A stretch of 64,000 nt of DNA, taken from positions 40,313,156 through 40,377,155 of the forward strand of contig JANAVB010015600.1 in the NCBI GenBank assembly GCA_029216955.1, given 5' to 3'. The translations under genes were made by a program, and so were the position numbers. Shown here piece after piece: positions 32,460 through 43,440 of this stretch; within the stretch, counting starts at the first letter, position 1, and the number at the start of each line of letters is the position of its first letter. The DNA is from Iris pallida (lineage: Eukaryota > Streptophyta > Magnoliopsida > Asparagales > Iridaceae). The notes below the pieces were generated by a model. That model worked only from the letters and a program-made list of their open reading frames with translations. It was not told where the DNA came from and made no database searches.

Positions 32460-33410
32460 GGCAACCATATCTACGGAGCAGATGAACACTCTTATGATCA
32501 CCCTCACAGGAGAAAATCGAACAATTTTGAAGCCAATGATGGAGGATCTACTCTGGTGCAAGGACTTACATGGTCCGTTGGAGGACGACAGCGTAAAACC
32601 AACGGACAAAGCTACTGAAGACTGAAAACGACTGGATTGGAAGGCTGTTGGATTCATTCGCCAATGGTTGGATGATTCGGTGTTTTACTACGTATCCATG
32701 GAGAGTTCGACAAAAGCATTGTGGGAGAAGCTGCATTCGCTGTACGAATTGAAGACGGCTGGCAACAAGGCATTTCTTGTTCACCAACTCGTCAACTCGA
32801 AGTACACAGAGGGTGCGCCAGTGGCACAACATCTGAATGAAGTTTAGGGTATCATCAATCAGCTATCTACGATAAAGATGGTGATTGTTGATGAGCTTCA
32901 GGCCCTACTTCTCTTGAGTTCTCTGTTGGAAAGTTGGAAGACGTTGGTGGTGTCGGTGAGCAACTCCGCACCTGATAGAGTTGTCACGATAGAGGTAGTC
33001 AAAAGTAGCTTTTGGAATGAGGAGGTACGGCACAAGCAAGTGGAATTGTCGCATGAGTCCACTCTGGTGACTTCCTACGGGAAGGAAAGACCCAAGTCAC
33101 AGGAGAGGACAGGAAGAGTTCTCAGGATCATATGATTGTGGACCGTAAGGAGGGCTCCTATTACTGTGGCAAAATGGGTCATATCAAGAGGAACTGTATA
33201 AAGCTCAAAGCTGAGAAGGCCAAATGCAAGGATGATCAGGAAGATCTCACAGCAATGGGATATATCATCATCCTAGCGACCGACGCAGAGGAACCTTGTA
33301 GCATGTGTCATCATGGCGACTGGGTTAAGGACATGGGGGCATCGTATCACGCCACTCCACATAGGAGGATCTTTACATCATATCGCGGTGGCAAGTTTGA
33401 CGTGTGAAGA
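32460..33410 (+). pseudogene. Copia gag and N-terminal protease, broken
   Basis: Gag pieces in two frames with stops: WLDDSVFYYVSMESSTKALWEKLHSLYE, then VHQLVNSKY and LLESWKTLVVSVSNS. A CCHC knuckle YYCGKMGHIKRNC (about 33160-33200) is followed by a protease start, DWVKDMGASYHATPHR (about 33320-33365). The catalytic D-S-G-A is D-M-G-A here. From 33,410 to 34,466 only shifted remnants resembling downstream protease (GIGDVHCPQDVQHV, out of frame) can be seen, and then unassigned sequence. Confidence 0.75.
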
Positions 33411-34466
33411 TAGGCGACAAGTGGTTGGCTACAATTGTAGGCATCGGTGATGTGCACTGTCCTCAGGATGTACAACATGTACTGAGTTTGCTCTATACAA
33501 CATGGTTTCGGTAGGGAGGCTGGCAGATGATAGCTGTCGTAGTCTGTTTGGGAGCAAAGATTGGATGCTTGCGAATGGTTCCCAGTAGCTAGCTCGGAGA
33601 GATTTATGATGTGGCATGTACAGGGTCAAGCCGTTGAGCTGTACAGGCAGGCCACAGACACCGGATAGAGGCTCGAGGGGTGTTCGACAGAAGGTGGATC
33701 GTCGAGTACTTGCTGAGGAGGGGCTTCTAGATGCTTCGAGGGTTACGGAGGATTGGGTTCGTTGAGACAAAGCGACGAATGGTGATGAGTCAAAGATTGA
33801 GGGTCAATCTGTCGGTCTCTAAGTGGAAGTTGCTCTACATATCCAGATTTGGCGACAGGTGGTTTGCCAAATCTTCACGGAGCGACATCGATTTCAGCAG
33901 TTCGAAGCCAGAGAGGAGATCAAGTTTTGCAGCAAACTCAATCTGAGGCAGGAGCATCATCATTCACACATTTCAAGGAGAGCTGTGGGTCATCGACGGC
34001 ATGCACAGTGCGTGATGTTCTGTTCGATGATTCATGTGCATGGGGGAGCTTCAATTTCGGACACGAAGGTGGGCAGGTTCAGGAGTTCGAATCTTGTAAG
34101 AACAGTATCGTCCGCTTGGTTGGACCAGCCAAAGGTGAAGAAGTTCGTCAGAACGTTAACACTTTCCGATGGAAGACGAAAGTCGGGGACAAGCAGCCAA
34201 AACTTACGATGAGGCTGATCGTCAGTGACTTCGGTCTTAGTCGTGTCATTGATATCGGCAGGATCTCAGTGGTGTAGGAGGTGCTACGCATGGCAGTTAG
34301 CGTCAACGTGACGGTCGAGGAGCTGGAGACAAAGAAAAATGCAAAGCAACTCGGGGGATCGAAGATTAGTGCCATAGGGGAGTAGAAATTCTGTCATGGG
34401 ACGAAAGGCATGGAGTCTTGAGGACCCATGGGGTCAATACATTCTCATCAAACTGGAGGGGGAGAT

Positions 34467-35148
34467 TGTTGGAGTCCAGTCTGGATTTGGTAACAACATA
34501 CTTGTGGAATCCAAATCTTATTAAATATTTGATTTGATTAGATTTGGATGTCCATAATTATTGTTGTGCTATTTTAGATATAATAGGATTCTTATTTTAG
34601 GAAATCCTATTATGATCTAAAATAGGATAATTGATGGCTTATTTTAGGTGTAATAGGATTCTTATTTGAGGGCTTCCTAATTAAGAAATTATATTATAAC
34701 CTAAAATAGGATTTTCTTATCATATATATATGGGGCAAGGGTGGAGGCACAAAAGTGGAGATTCGGGGTGCTTGTCCACAAGAAAATCTAAGAGAAAGTC
34801 CGTACTTTGCTCTTAGGACTTCGTCATCCAAGACAGAAGGAAGAAGAAGATCTAAACGAGAAGTCATCAACTTCGATTAGGAAGATTGCTACGGGTTGGT
34901 GAGTGATCTCAATTGTAATCTTCTGTTTTTCTTCTTGAGAGTGGTCAGGGGGGTGAACCTATTAGGGCAAAGGGTTCAACGTGAGTTCTGTCAATCTTGT
35001 AATTTTATCTGAGTTACTAAAGGTTGTGATTTGTCCAGGTGATGTACGTCACCGCCAAATACTTGTCTTCATCTTGTGCTTGGTGTCCGTTAGACGGAGG
35101 TTGATTTTGGTCAGGTGGGTTGGCAAACGCTTCCGCACGCGTCCAACA
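34467..35148 (+). repeat. 3' LTR of the short copia element
   Basis: 682 bp, TGTTGGAGTCCAGTCTGG at the start and GCGTCCAACA at the end. It is preceded by a purine tract. It differs from the 5' LTR by scattered substitutions and a small deletion (around 34760). Confidence 0.85.
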
Positions 35149-36496
35149 TATTGGAATCAAATGGCATATAACGTAGTATGCACAAAGTCCCGTGCGTACG
35201 CTAGGCATCGCAAAAAATAACTTCAATATCATTTATAATTGTTATCTTCATTAGTTGAAAAAGAATATACAAACAATAAACTATTTTTTATTAAAATTCT
35301 AGCAACGTCTATGGTAGTAACAATCACACTTTAGTGATGCAGGAGAAGAAGATAGGATCATATATATAAAACTAAAACATAAATGTGCCCTTAGCAAAAT
35401 ATCAATGAATTTGGAACGGAAATGCTGGTGAGAATCAGTTATGGCCCATGCGGCATGACCGGCGCATGGGAAGAGTTGATGGCGGAATGGAATGGCGATA
35501 CAACAGTAAGCAAAGAGCATGGCCACAATGGTCTCACCTCCTCTCCATTCCATAATAGAGACACCAACCAACAGAGCCACAAGTAACAAGGACAAGAACG
35601 CCAGGGACCCTCTCGATTGCGGCCTTCACTTCGACTCGAAACAAAGTGGTCCATTGCAACTTCACATGGGACTGAAGTCCCCACCACCAAATGCAATTTT
35701 TTTTATTGAGATGTCCGGCGATATGCATGAGACTTAGTGTATGCTGTATTGCATTTTTGTTGGGTCTACTGTTCCCAACTTCCACCAGATAAATGGAAGG
35801 AATAATACGCTCCCGTAACTCGATCTACTGATTTTCTGCCATCCAGTCGAAATCTTATACCTCTTCTCGATAACCACAAGAACGACTCGAGCTACTACGT
35901 ACACAGTTTCTTCGGAAAAACTCCGACGGACAGTACACGTGCGTGCTGATGTTACGTTACTCTTCGTCGAGCCTTTAGTGTTTCTGTAGGTGCCTGCCCA
36001 TGCTCTCAGCCTAATTATTTCAGTGTCTTGGCTTTGTCTCTGGGAGTACACTAGCATTAATGTGGTCTTGGTTGTGGTGTGTGTTTTGCCACGACACTAC
36101 TCCTCCTTCTTCTTCTTCTTCTTCTTCTTCTTCTTCTTCTTCTATACGTGCAAGCTGAGTTGGACATTGCCTCTATCTACCATTGAAGTAAGAAGTTGAT
36201 ATGGGTCCATTACATGGCATGAATTTAGTGACATTGGTCTGTTTTAGTTTCTTATTACAGCAAGTTACGGACTTAAATTAATATGGTATCAGAACAATTC
36301 AAGTTCAGATGTCAGAAAGCTAATCAACGTCGCAACATAAAATCTAATCGTGGATTGATATATATAAGTTCTAAGGATTTCATTTCATCCAGTGAAGGTG
36401 GATTCATAGATACCCATCTTAATTATTAGGGGTTGCGGAACACGAGTCGCTTTTATATTGAAGCCCTATAAATCCACCGGCAATGGATGTATATAT
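35149..36496. other. Unassigned sequence between copia elements
   Basis: Contains a (TTC)n run at about 36104-36143 and, near 36284, a TGGTATCAGAAC motif resembling a degraded copia primer-binding site. A minus-strand frame at about 35785-35534 is open but not recognised. No LTR pair or gene could be supported. Confidence 0.45.
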
Positions 36497-36906
36497 TGTT
36501 GAAAATAAACTTGATTTTATGAATATGTTTTTTGAGGCCAACAAATCTAATTAATCCACTACCGTTAGGTTTTGTTCATTAGCTCATTTTTAGTTTTGAG
36601 TTTAGTCCATGTTCTAGAAAGTTCTATACCTAAAATGTTCTTGAAAAATATGTATATTCTAGAGAGATCCTAATATTAATTGTAAAAAAGTCTAAAATGA
36701 TTCCATATTATATTTAATAAGTGTATAGACTCTTCCAAGAGTCCTATAAAAAGGGGTACTCTTCCCTCATTTTGTATACAATAAAAATTATAAAGCTTAG
36801 TGCTATTATAAATAAAAAAAATTCATTCTTCTCTTCCACCAAAATCTTCTCTCTATAATTTTCTCTCACTCTAAATTTGTTTCTCCTAGCTAGTTGGCCC
36901 ACCACA
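36497..36906 (+). repeat. 5' LTR of the outer copia element (approximate)
   Basis: Begins TGTTGAAAATAAAC, contains a TATA box (CCTATAAAAAGGGG near 36745) and a leader ending about GGCCCACCACA. A tRNA-Met primer-binding site follows 12 nt later. The 3' LTR is outside the window, so the termini are inferred from the TG/CA rule and not from an LTR pair. Confidence 0.55.
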
Positions 36907-36918
36907 ATTCTAATAAAG

Positions 36919-36932
36919 TGGTATCAGAGCCA
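36919..36932 (+). promoter_or_regulatory. tRNA-Met primer-binding site of the outer copia element
   Basis: TGGTATCAGAGCCA, the canonical initiator tRNA-Met complement, followed shortly by the gag start codon context GAAGATGGCAAGC. Confidence 0.9.
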
Positions 36933-36950
36933 GGTTATTTGAGATTGAAG

Positions 36951-37278
36951 ATGGCAAGCGAGATGACTCCCTTCCAAGTTCTTGTCCTCAAGATAAAGGC
37001 TTTGCTAGGAGCACAATATGCATGAGAGGTCGTTGAAAAAAGGTTATGATGAGCCACGAGATGAGGCTTCATTATCTCAAGCTCAAAAGGAGTTGTTGAA
37101 AGTTTCAAGAAAGAGGAACAAGGAAGCTCTCTTCCTCATCTACCAAGTTGTGGATGATGATGCATTCGACTTGATTTCAAGTGTAACAACCCCCAAAGAA
37201 CATGGAAGAAACTTCAAATTTTTTTCAAAGGAGAGGAGAATGTGATGAAGGTACACCTTCAAACTTTAAGAGGAGAAT
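36951..37278 (+). pseudogene. Outer copia gag, N-terminal third
   Basis: Starts MASEMTPFQVLVLK and goes directly to KALLGAQYA, lacking the usual short block (NYDNWSIRM-type) between them. A stop follows, then EVVEKGYDEPRDEASLSQAQ and NKEALFLIYQVVDDDAFDLIS. The pattern is that of Ale-type copia Gag. The frame reads to LRGE and is then cut by the Tekay-2 LTR at 37279. It resumes as FKALHIKE at 61249. Confidence 0.85.
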
Positions 37279-40200
37279 TGTCATGGCTTATAATTCTCAA
37301 ATAATTAATTTTTTTTTATTATCAATTAATTATAACTATAGTAATAATGGTTATAATTTTATTTATATACATTAAAGTTTTGCATAGAAACCCTACGGGT
37401 TGTGTGGCACATGCATGAGCCACATGGCTCATGGCATGTAAAGGAAAGACCTTTGAATGCCACATAAACACTCTCTCTCCATTCTTCATTTATTTCTTCT
37501 TCCCTCTACTCCTTATACACACACACATACATCAGCCTCTTCCCTCTCCCCAAGTCCCTACTGCTGCTACTGGACGCCGCCGACCCCCGCGCCGGGACCC
37601 GCCACCACCACCCGCGCACGGACCCGCCGCCACCACCCGCGCCCGACGCCGCCACCGCACGCCACCGACGTCGCCGCCGTCGTCAGCCCCACCACCACCA
37701 TCTTCTCCTCCTCTTCCTAAACCTAGGTATTATCTCTTCTTTTCCCCAATCCATCTAAATTAAAACCCTAGGTCAGATTCTAAAATCCCAAATTTCTGGA
37801 ATAGGGAGGAATATAGGAGGAAATCTGGGTTTCACTTGGAATTAGGGAAGAAATTTCTGAGTTTTGCTCAAGACCAAGGCAAGTTCTCTTCAATTTTCTC
37901 TTCCTCTTGAATATTTGTTCAAGAATTAAATTCCTAAAAATTTCCTTGAATTAGTATGAGATAATCACATTCTGAAATTTAATTAAATTCATGACAAATC
38001 CATTTTTGTGAGAATATAATGTGGAAATAGGCTTTGAATTGGATAAGGAATCATTTATGGATACAACAATATGTGGACACACATACATGGACACAAGTAT
38101 CGAATATTTATATCATGAAATAAATATTTCGAAATAAATTTTTATTTACATACACATATATGATCCTTGTCATACATAAATGCATGAATAGGCATAAATA
38201 TGTGTAACATGCTAGCATGAAATATATTCACCTATATTACGATAAAATTTATTGTCATGAACACAACACGAATAATTACTTGATCAAACAAATATACAGA
38301 CACATGAATGTTAGCATACTTGTTAAAATTTAGATGAATCTATTAGTCATATTTTATGCTTACGTGTTTATGGTTACTTACATATGAAATTTTAGAAGTA
38401 TGGAAAACCATTTCATTAGGTATTACATACTTAGGAATGCTTGGCATAATCATATACATATTCCAATAAAGCAAATATTTTGGCCTTTGTCATTTTCGAG
38501 ATCACGATAGGTGAAAATATAAATTCTCAAACACCTTACAAACAATGCCATTATACTACTTCTTATGAGCATGATATTGACATTTCTTGTAGATAAAAAA
38601 ATTGCTATATAATAGTTCTATTGTTAGTTTGAATAAAAGTCAGGAACTATATAGCTAGAGTATGCGTTAAATTGACTAGTGGTAGGTGTAATTGTAGGTT
38701 GAATTATCAAAATGTTCAATTCTGTCCGCATCATAAAAATATGCTAAATTGACATGTTTGACACCATTATTTAGTCAAAAATGGCCATTAAGGGTATATA
38801 TATATTAGGATGACCGTACGTCTACTTAACCCTAATTTTAACACTCCTCTGGGACCCTAAGAGGCAAATGTGGATTGTAGAAATTATAAAATCAGAATTG
38901 AACTCTTAGATAAATATTTTAATTTTACTATTAGCACAAGTAAACAAATTACTTAGTTTATGTTAACAATGAGACATTTACATTTGATATCCTCGTATTA
39001 CTAATAAGTGTAATTCTTGAGATTTGATTGCATTTTAGGTAATGCACATTGACATAATCAAAACAATAAGTTGCTTGCTTGCACTTGCTAAAGGTAAGAA
39101 AGCTTGAAATTTGATTATATATTATAAATGCGTGGTCCGGTGTTGAGAGTTGCTCCACCGAAGGGGTCGGCGTACCCGGATATTAACTGCGTGGTCCGGT
39201 GTTGAGAGTTGCTCCACCGAAGGGGTCGGCGTACCCAATTATTGTACTTTATGTCTATTGTAAAATTGTTCCGAGTCAACCAATACAAAGGAGACTCTGC
39301 CGAAATTTTAAATAATTTCGGGAGTTAGTCAAATTTTAGAAACTTTAGGTTTTGGAAAAACCTAAAATAGAAATCTAAAATTTTATCTAGTTCCTAGTCC
39401 GGTTGATCCTACCATATGGCGTGTTGACTGAATACACGAGATGGTACGATAAGTAAAGGAGCGTTTCTTGCCAACAACTTACCATATGACGTGTCACACA
39501 CGGATGGTAATAGGTTGGATAAATACTTCCTCCAACAATAGGTTACCATATGGCGTGTTATCCATAAATACGGACGGTAACCAAGTTGAGGATAATATTA
39601 GACTTGAAAGTTAATAGACCTTGTCTATATATTATAGCTACATCCTGGGGTGGGAGAGAACAACTGGATCACAACCATCAAAATCCCTGCAATATAATTA
39701 CACCAGTAAAAGCTGATCAGTAGTCCCGCATCTGTAGGGCCTTACGATGTCGGGGGGTGAGGCCTAGCTCACCAACAGAGAACAGTCCAGTAAATTTCGA
39801 AAATAAAAACGGAATTTAAAAAGGTTAATGTATACAAGTTTTTCCACAAGATGTGGAGGGGTCGGAATCTAAGGCGCCGTCCCAATACAGACACCACCTG
39901 GTCCCGGGTAAATGGGATTATTGTCGGAAAATTAGAGGGTGATCGTGATCCACATGTGTTCTCTACAAAAAAATGCATAATCATGAGGCATAGAGTCCTA
40001 TCTAGTATTGTAAATCGTCGAATTGTAGTATCTAATATTTCTATTTGATTTACAAGATGGTTATTAGTCATTCACTTGAAATTTCTAAAATCTTCTAAAA
40101 TTTTTTGTTTTACTTATTATCGCCTTTGATTGAGGACTTGCTTGTCGTTTCTAAACGACCTAGTATTTGTTCACTAGGAGAAGACGACGAGCCTGCTGAC

Positions 40201-40518
40201 ACGCTTCCACTTTATGACGAGGACAATGGCGAGGAGTAGGCTATTCAAGGAATCACGAGAGAAGATCATACTGTGTTGTAGTTTGCATATGTAAATTAAT
40301 ATAGTATGGAACTTGTATATACGGTATTTTTAGAAAAACAATTTTTGTATAATAGTTATAACTGATGCAATTAAATGTAGTAGTTGTACTTGTGCTTTTC
40401 CATTTTAGCCCTTTACAGGCGACAATCGCAATACGGGTACGAAAGTACTCGTAGGGTGCGTAGCCTGGAGATGTTATTGCTTGCCCAATTTACAAAATAT
40501 GTGAAACGGGGCGTGACA
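37279..40518 (+). repeat. Tekay-2 5' LTR
   Basis: 3,240 bp. Contains a GC-rich short repeat (CCACCACCCGCGC, 37590-37700) and CCAAGGCAAGT (37874-37884). A tandem roughly 60-bp unit (GTGGTCCGGTGTTGAGAGTT...GTACCC) occurs twice at 39131-39236. Three copies of ACCATATGRCGTGT occur at about 39411-39560. It lacks about 60 bp present in the 3' LTR (46858-46920) and has fewer CCGCCACCACCCGCGC units. Long open frames in the GC-rich part are not conserved coding sequence. Confidence 0.95.
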
Positions 40519-40528
40519 CGTCTTTAAG

Positions 40529-40546
40529 TGGTGGCCCATGCAGGTC
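40529..40546 (+). promoter_or_regulatory. Primer-binding-site-like motif of Tekay-2
   Basis: TGGTGGCCCATGCAGGTC, 10 nt after the 5' LTR end. Identical 18-mer in Tekay-1 and Tekay-3. Confidence 0.6.
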
Positions 40547-40813
40547 CGCACGGAATGGAAGAGCTAGGATAAGTGAATAGGCTAAAAAGAATTAGGAAAT
40601 TATATAAGTTATAATTAAAGTAAGTTTAAAACCTTGAATTCAATTACACCCTAGAGATTCTTGAAATTTTCTAAGGATAGGTTATACCGAAGCATTTAGG
40701 AAGTATCAATGACACTACTTAGATTTTTGTATTTCTTATGTTATCTGACCTATCTATTTTATTTTGGGGTACTTGTTGGTGGGTACTAATTTAGAGCTTC
40801 ATGGGTGTAGATC

Positions 40814-41137
40814 ATGCCTCGCTTCCTGCCTTGTGCTAGGTTGGGGAATAGCATTCACAGTTTAGATGGATATTACCGATTTGCAAAAAGGAAATGGCGA
40901 CTCGCACCTAAACATATGATAAGGGTATATGGAGTGCATTATGAGCTCAAATATCCTGTGATATCAGAAGTTGCTGATGAAAATGTGAAGTTTTTCAATA
41001 AGATGAATTATTTCGTGCTTATCAAAATGCAAACACATGGAGATCCGGGTGTAAATGACTACAATGGAACTTTCGAGGAATGGCTGGAATTCCACCCAGA
41101 CGCAACTGTTATCGGAAAGAAGGAAATGCTGATATAA
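40814..41137 (+). CDS. Accessory leader ORF A of Tekay-2 (unrecognised 107-residue protein)
   Basis: ATG at 40814 follows GGGTGTAGATC, and the frame runs uninterrupted to TAA. I do not recognise the family. Residues 27-100 align with ORF B: KRKWRLAP/RERWGLPD, then VYGVHYELKYPVISE against VYEIKYGIQRPVIRD, and VNDYNGTFEEWLEFHPDATV against VEGYEGTYDDWEEHYPEATV. Most differences are conservative, suggesting past selection on the protein. No signal peptide, membrane segment or zinc motif is evident. It lies between the primer-binding site and gag, where Tekay-1 and Tekay-3 have only a ~200-bp leader. It could be an accessory protein or a captured host exon. No function is proposed. Confidence 0.6.
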   Translation: MPRFLPCARLGNSIHSLDGYYRFAKRKWRLAPKHMIRVYGVHYELKYPVISEVADENVKFFNKMNYFVLIKMQTHGDPGVNDYNGTFEEWLEFHPDATVIGKKEMLI

Positions 41138-41427
41138 TACATGTTATGGGAAGAAATGTAAATATGTAATATAATTTTTGTCTGTTGTTAGCCTCTTTTT
41201 GTAAAACAGCAGATGTATATAAGGACCTGAAGGAAGACTGTGATCATGTATATGTACATATGTTAAATATATATAAAAAGGGGGTACTTTGCAAATATCA
41301 CTTGGTTAAAAGTAGACTTTAAAATTTTAACTTTATCTTATTTTTATGTTATTTCCGGGGATTTTATATACATTGTTGGCATTTATTATTATTAATTTTC
41401 ATTTGAGAATTATAATGGGTGTAGGTT

Positions 41428-41778
41428 ATGGACCTGTTCCTACCAAGCTTACTCTGGGATGGAAGTAATTACACTCTTTATTTATATCAACAAATGGTAA
41501 GGGAACGATGGGGGTTACCAGATTGGTATAACATGCCAGTATATGAGATAAAATATGGTATTCAGCGGCCTGTTATAAGAGACATAGAGGATGGGGCAGA
41601 AGTATATCATGTAAGGGAGATCCATTTCATATATATTCGGGATCCAAACTACATATACTCTTACCCTAAGGTAGAAGGCTATGAAGGGACATACGACGAC
41701 TGGGAAGAACACTATCCAGAAGCTACAGTTCTTCAAAGTGGACGTGTGTTTCTGTGTGCTGGGAGCTCTTCTATATAG
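41428..41778 (+). CDS. Accessory leader ORF B of Tekay-2 (paralogue of ORF A, 116 residues)
   Basis: ATG at 41428 follows GGGTGTAGGTT, the same context as ORF A 614 bp upstream. The downstream flank is also duplicated (TTTTGTCTGTTGT...GTAAAACARCAGATGTATATA at about 41177 and 41823), so ORF A and B arose by tandem duplication of a unit of roughly 615-645 bp. The frame is open to TAG and ends a few residues later than A (LCAGSSSI). Aromatic-rich, with motif Y-E-G-T-Y-x2-W-x4-Y-P-E-A-T-V. Both copies stay open although the element's gag and pol carry at least five stops. Function unknown. Confidence 0.6.
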   Translation: MDLFLPSLLWDGSNYTLYLYQQMVRERWGLPDWYNMPVYEIKYGIQRPVIRDIEDGAEVYHVREIHFIYIRDPNYIYSYPKVEGYEGTYDDWEEHYPEATVLQSGRVFLCAGSSSI

Positions 41779-42146
41779 ATCAAGAGCAGTGTAGCCCTAT
41801 GTGTTGTAAATAGGAGGGCGTGTTTTGTCTGTTGTATCTCATTTTGTAAAACAACAGATGTATATAGAGGCCACGAGTAGGAGGGATACTTATATGGGTA
41901 GTCTGTATATGTAAATATCTAGTAAAGGTAACAACATGTTGTACCATTTTGATGAATAGTAAATGAATATGTTGTTTCTTACTCTTTTGGAAATACATGT
42001 GTTCTTTGATATTGAATTTCTTGAATCTTTGAGATATAAGATACTTTGATATCTTGTATATCTCAAATCAAATTTTGATATATCTACTATATCATGGAAT
42101 ACAAAAACCAGTTCCTGAAAATTTCCATCTTTGAGTTGTTCAGGGG

Positions 42147-43440
42147 ATGGACAATTTAAATAATCCTTCTTCATCTACTCCTGCCAACCAAGCTGAACAG
42201 AACACTTTCGATGTATGTCAGTTGCTACAACAGATTTTAGAAAGTCATAGCCAGCAGGCTAATGCAGCACAAGCTACGACGGCTGCATTAATAGAACAGC
42301 TACAGACTCCATCTAAACCTAAGAAGAAGTCGGTGGCTGACTATAGGGATCTGGATCCACCCAAGTTTCGTGGGACCGAAAGTCCTATGGAAGCTGGGCA
42401 GTGGATGAGGACTACAGAGGGACTGATGAAGGCAGCAAATATCAATCCCGAAGACATGGTAGCAGTCATCCGGATCCAACTTTTAGATGTTGCAGATAGC
42501 TGGTGGAGCGCTGAACATCCTGAGGAATCTAATGAAGTAGTTTCTTGGGAAGAATTCAAAAGAAAATTTGAAGAACGATTCTTTCCAAGATCAGCAAGAC
42601 TGGAGCTAGAGCGAAGGTTTATCCAACTGAAGCAAGGAAATTTAACTGTGGATGGATATGCCGCAGAATTCACCAGATTGAGTAAGTTCGTATCTTATAT
42701 GGTGACAACTGAGGAAGCAAAGGTGGGCCTCTTCCAAGAAGGACTGAATCCTGAACTGAAGCATAAGGTAGCACCATATCGATGCAAGACCTACTCGGAG
42801 ATAACTGAGGCCGCCCGAGATCAAGAAAGGATGTTGAAGGAAAGACAATCTCAAAGGTCGGGAGGTTCAAAGAGATCATGGAATACAGGATCTTCATCCC
42901 AGAAGAGCCCATAGCAAGGACCTCCTAAGCGTCCTCAAACGGGACAGACAAGGGAAGTAACAACTTGCAATTTCTGTGGAAAAGTAGGACACATCAAGAA
43001 CAACTGTAGATTACTCAATGGTCTGTGTTTGAAGTGTGGACTTCCAGGGCACCAGGCTTACCAGTTTACTATGAACAAATTCGGACCACAGAATCCTCAG
43101 CATGGTCCAAGGCCAATGCTACAAGGGAATCATCCCAGGCCTATGAACCAAGCAACGACGAATCCCCGAGCAATTGTACCATCCGGATACCAACATAGGC
43201 CCCCACTGGCTCCACAGGCACATCAGTTTCAACAGGCCCAAAAGGCAAAGCAGCCATACTTGGGCAATAAGAAGAAAAAACATGGTCAAGCCTTCATGAT
43301 GGATTCAGAAGAGGCTGAAATCGCGGGTGAAGTAGTGACAGGTACTATACTAGTTTCATCGTATCCCGCATTAGTTTTATTTGATTCAGGAGCAACACAC
43401 TCTTTCATATCTGCTAACTTTTTTATCACAACGGGAAATT
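42147..43440 (+). pseudogene. Tekay-2 gag and protease start
   Basis: Starts MDNLNNPSSSTPANQ. Retrotrans_gag core: DLDPPKFRGTESPMEAGQW, then SWWSAEHPEES and FKRKFEERFFP, then LKQGNLTVDGYAAEF. A stop at 42912-42914 precedes the first CCHC knuckle CNFCGKVGHIKNNC (about 42967-43008). The second knuckle, CLKCGLPGHQAYQF, has Phe where the last Cys should be. The protease motif [14 protein letters not shown] is at about 43370-43410, and a frameshift between 43381 and 43442 moves coding to the next frame. Confidence 0.92.

Larger units (their letters stand above)
31784..35148 (+). mobile_element. Short, probably non-autonomous Ty1/copia element (gag plus protease start only)
   Basis: Two direct LTRs flank an internal region of only about 2.0 kb (32434-34466). 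Both LTRs end in GCACGCGTCCAACA, and a tRNA-Met primer-binding site follows the first. GGAGGGGGAGAT (polypurine tract, about 34455-34466) precedes the second. The internal part codes for Gag and the beginning of protease. I find no integrase, RT or RNase H, so mobilisation would need another copia's enzymes. The first roughly 35 bp of the 5' LTR (TGTTGGAGTCC in the 3' LTR) are missing, so no target duplication can be checked. Confidence 0.8.

Noticed and set aside
35534..35785. Minus-strand open frame that might be a host gene exon
   Set aside because: No recognisable domain, no clear splice sites, and frames on the other strand are open as well. Left as unassigned.
36104..36143. (TTC)n run as a possible polypurine tract or CRISPR-like repeat
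   Set aside because: A simple trinucleotide microsatellite with no LTR start beside it and no spacers.
37431..37763. Pro/His/Arg-rich frames in the Tekay-2 LTRs (also 46956-47338)
   Set aside because: They arise from the CCGCCACCACCCGCGC short repeat, and frame and length differ between the two LTRs.
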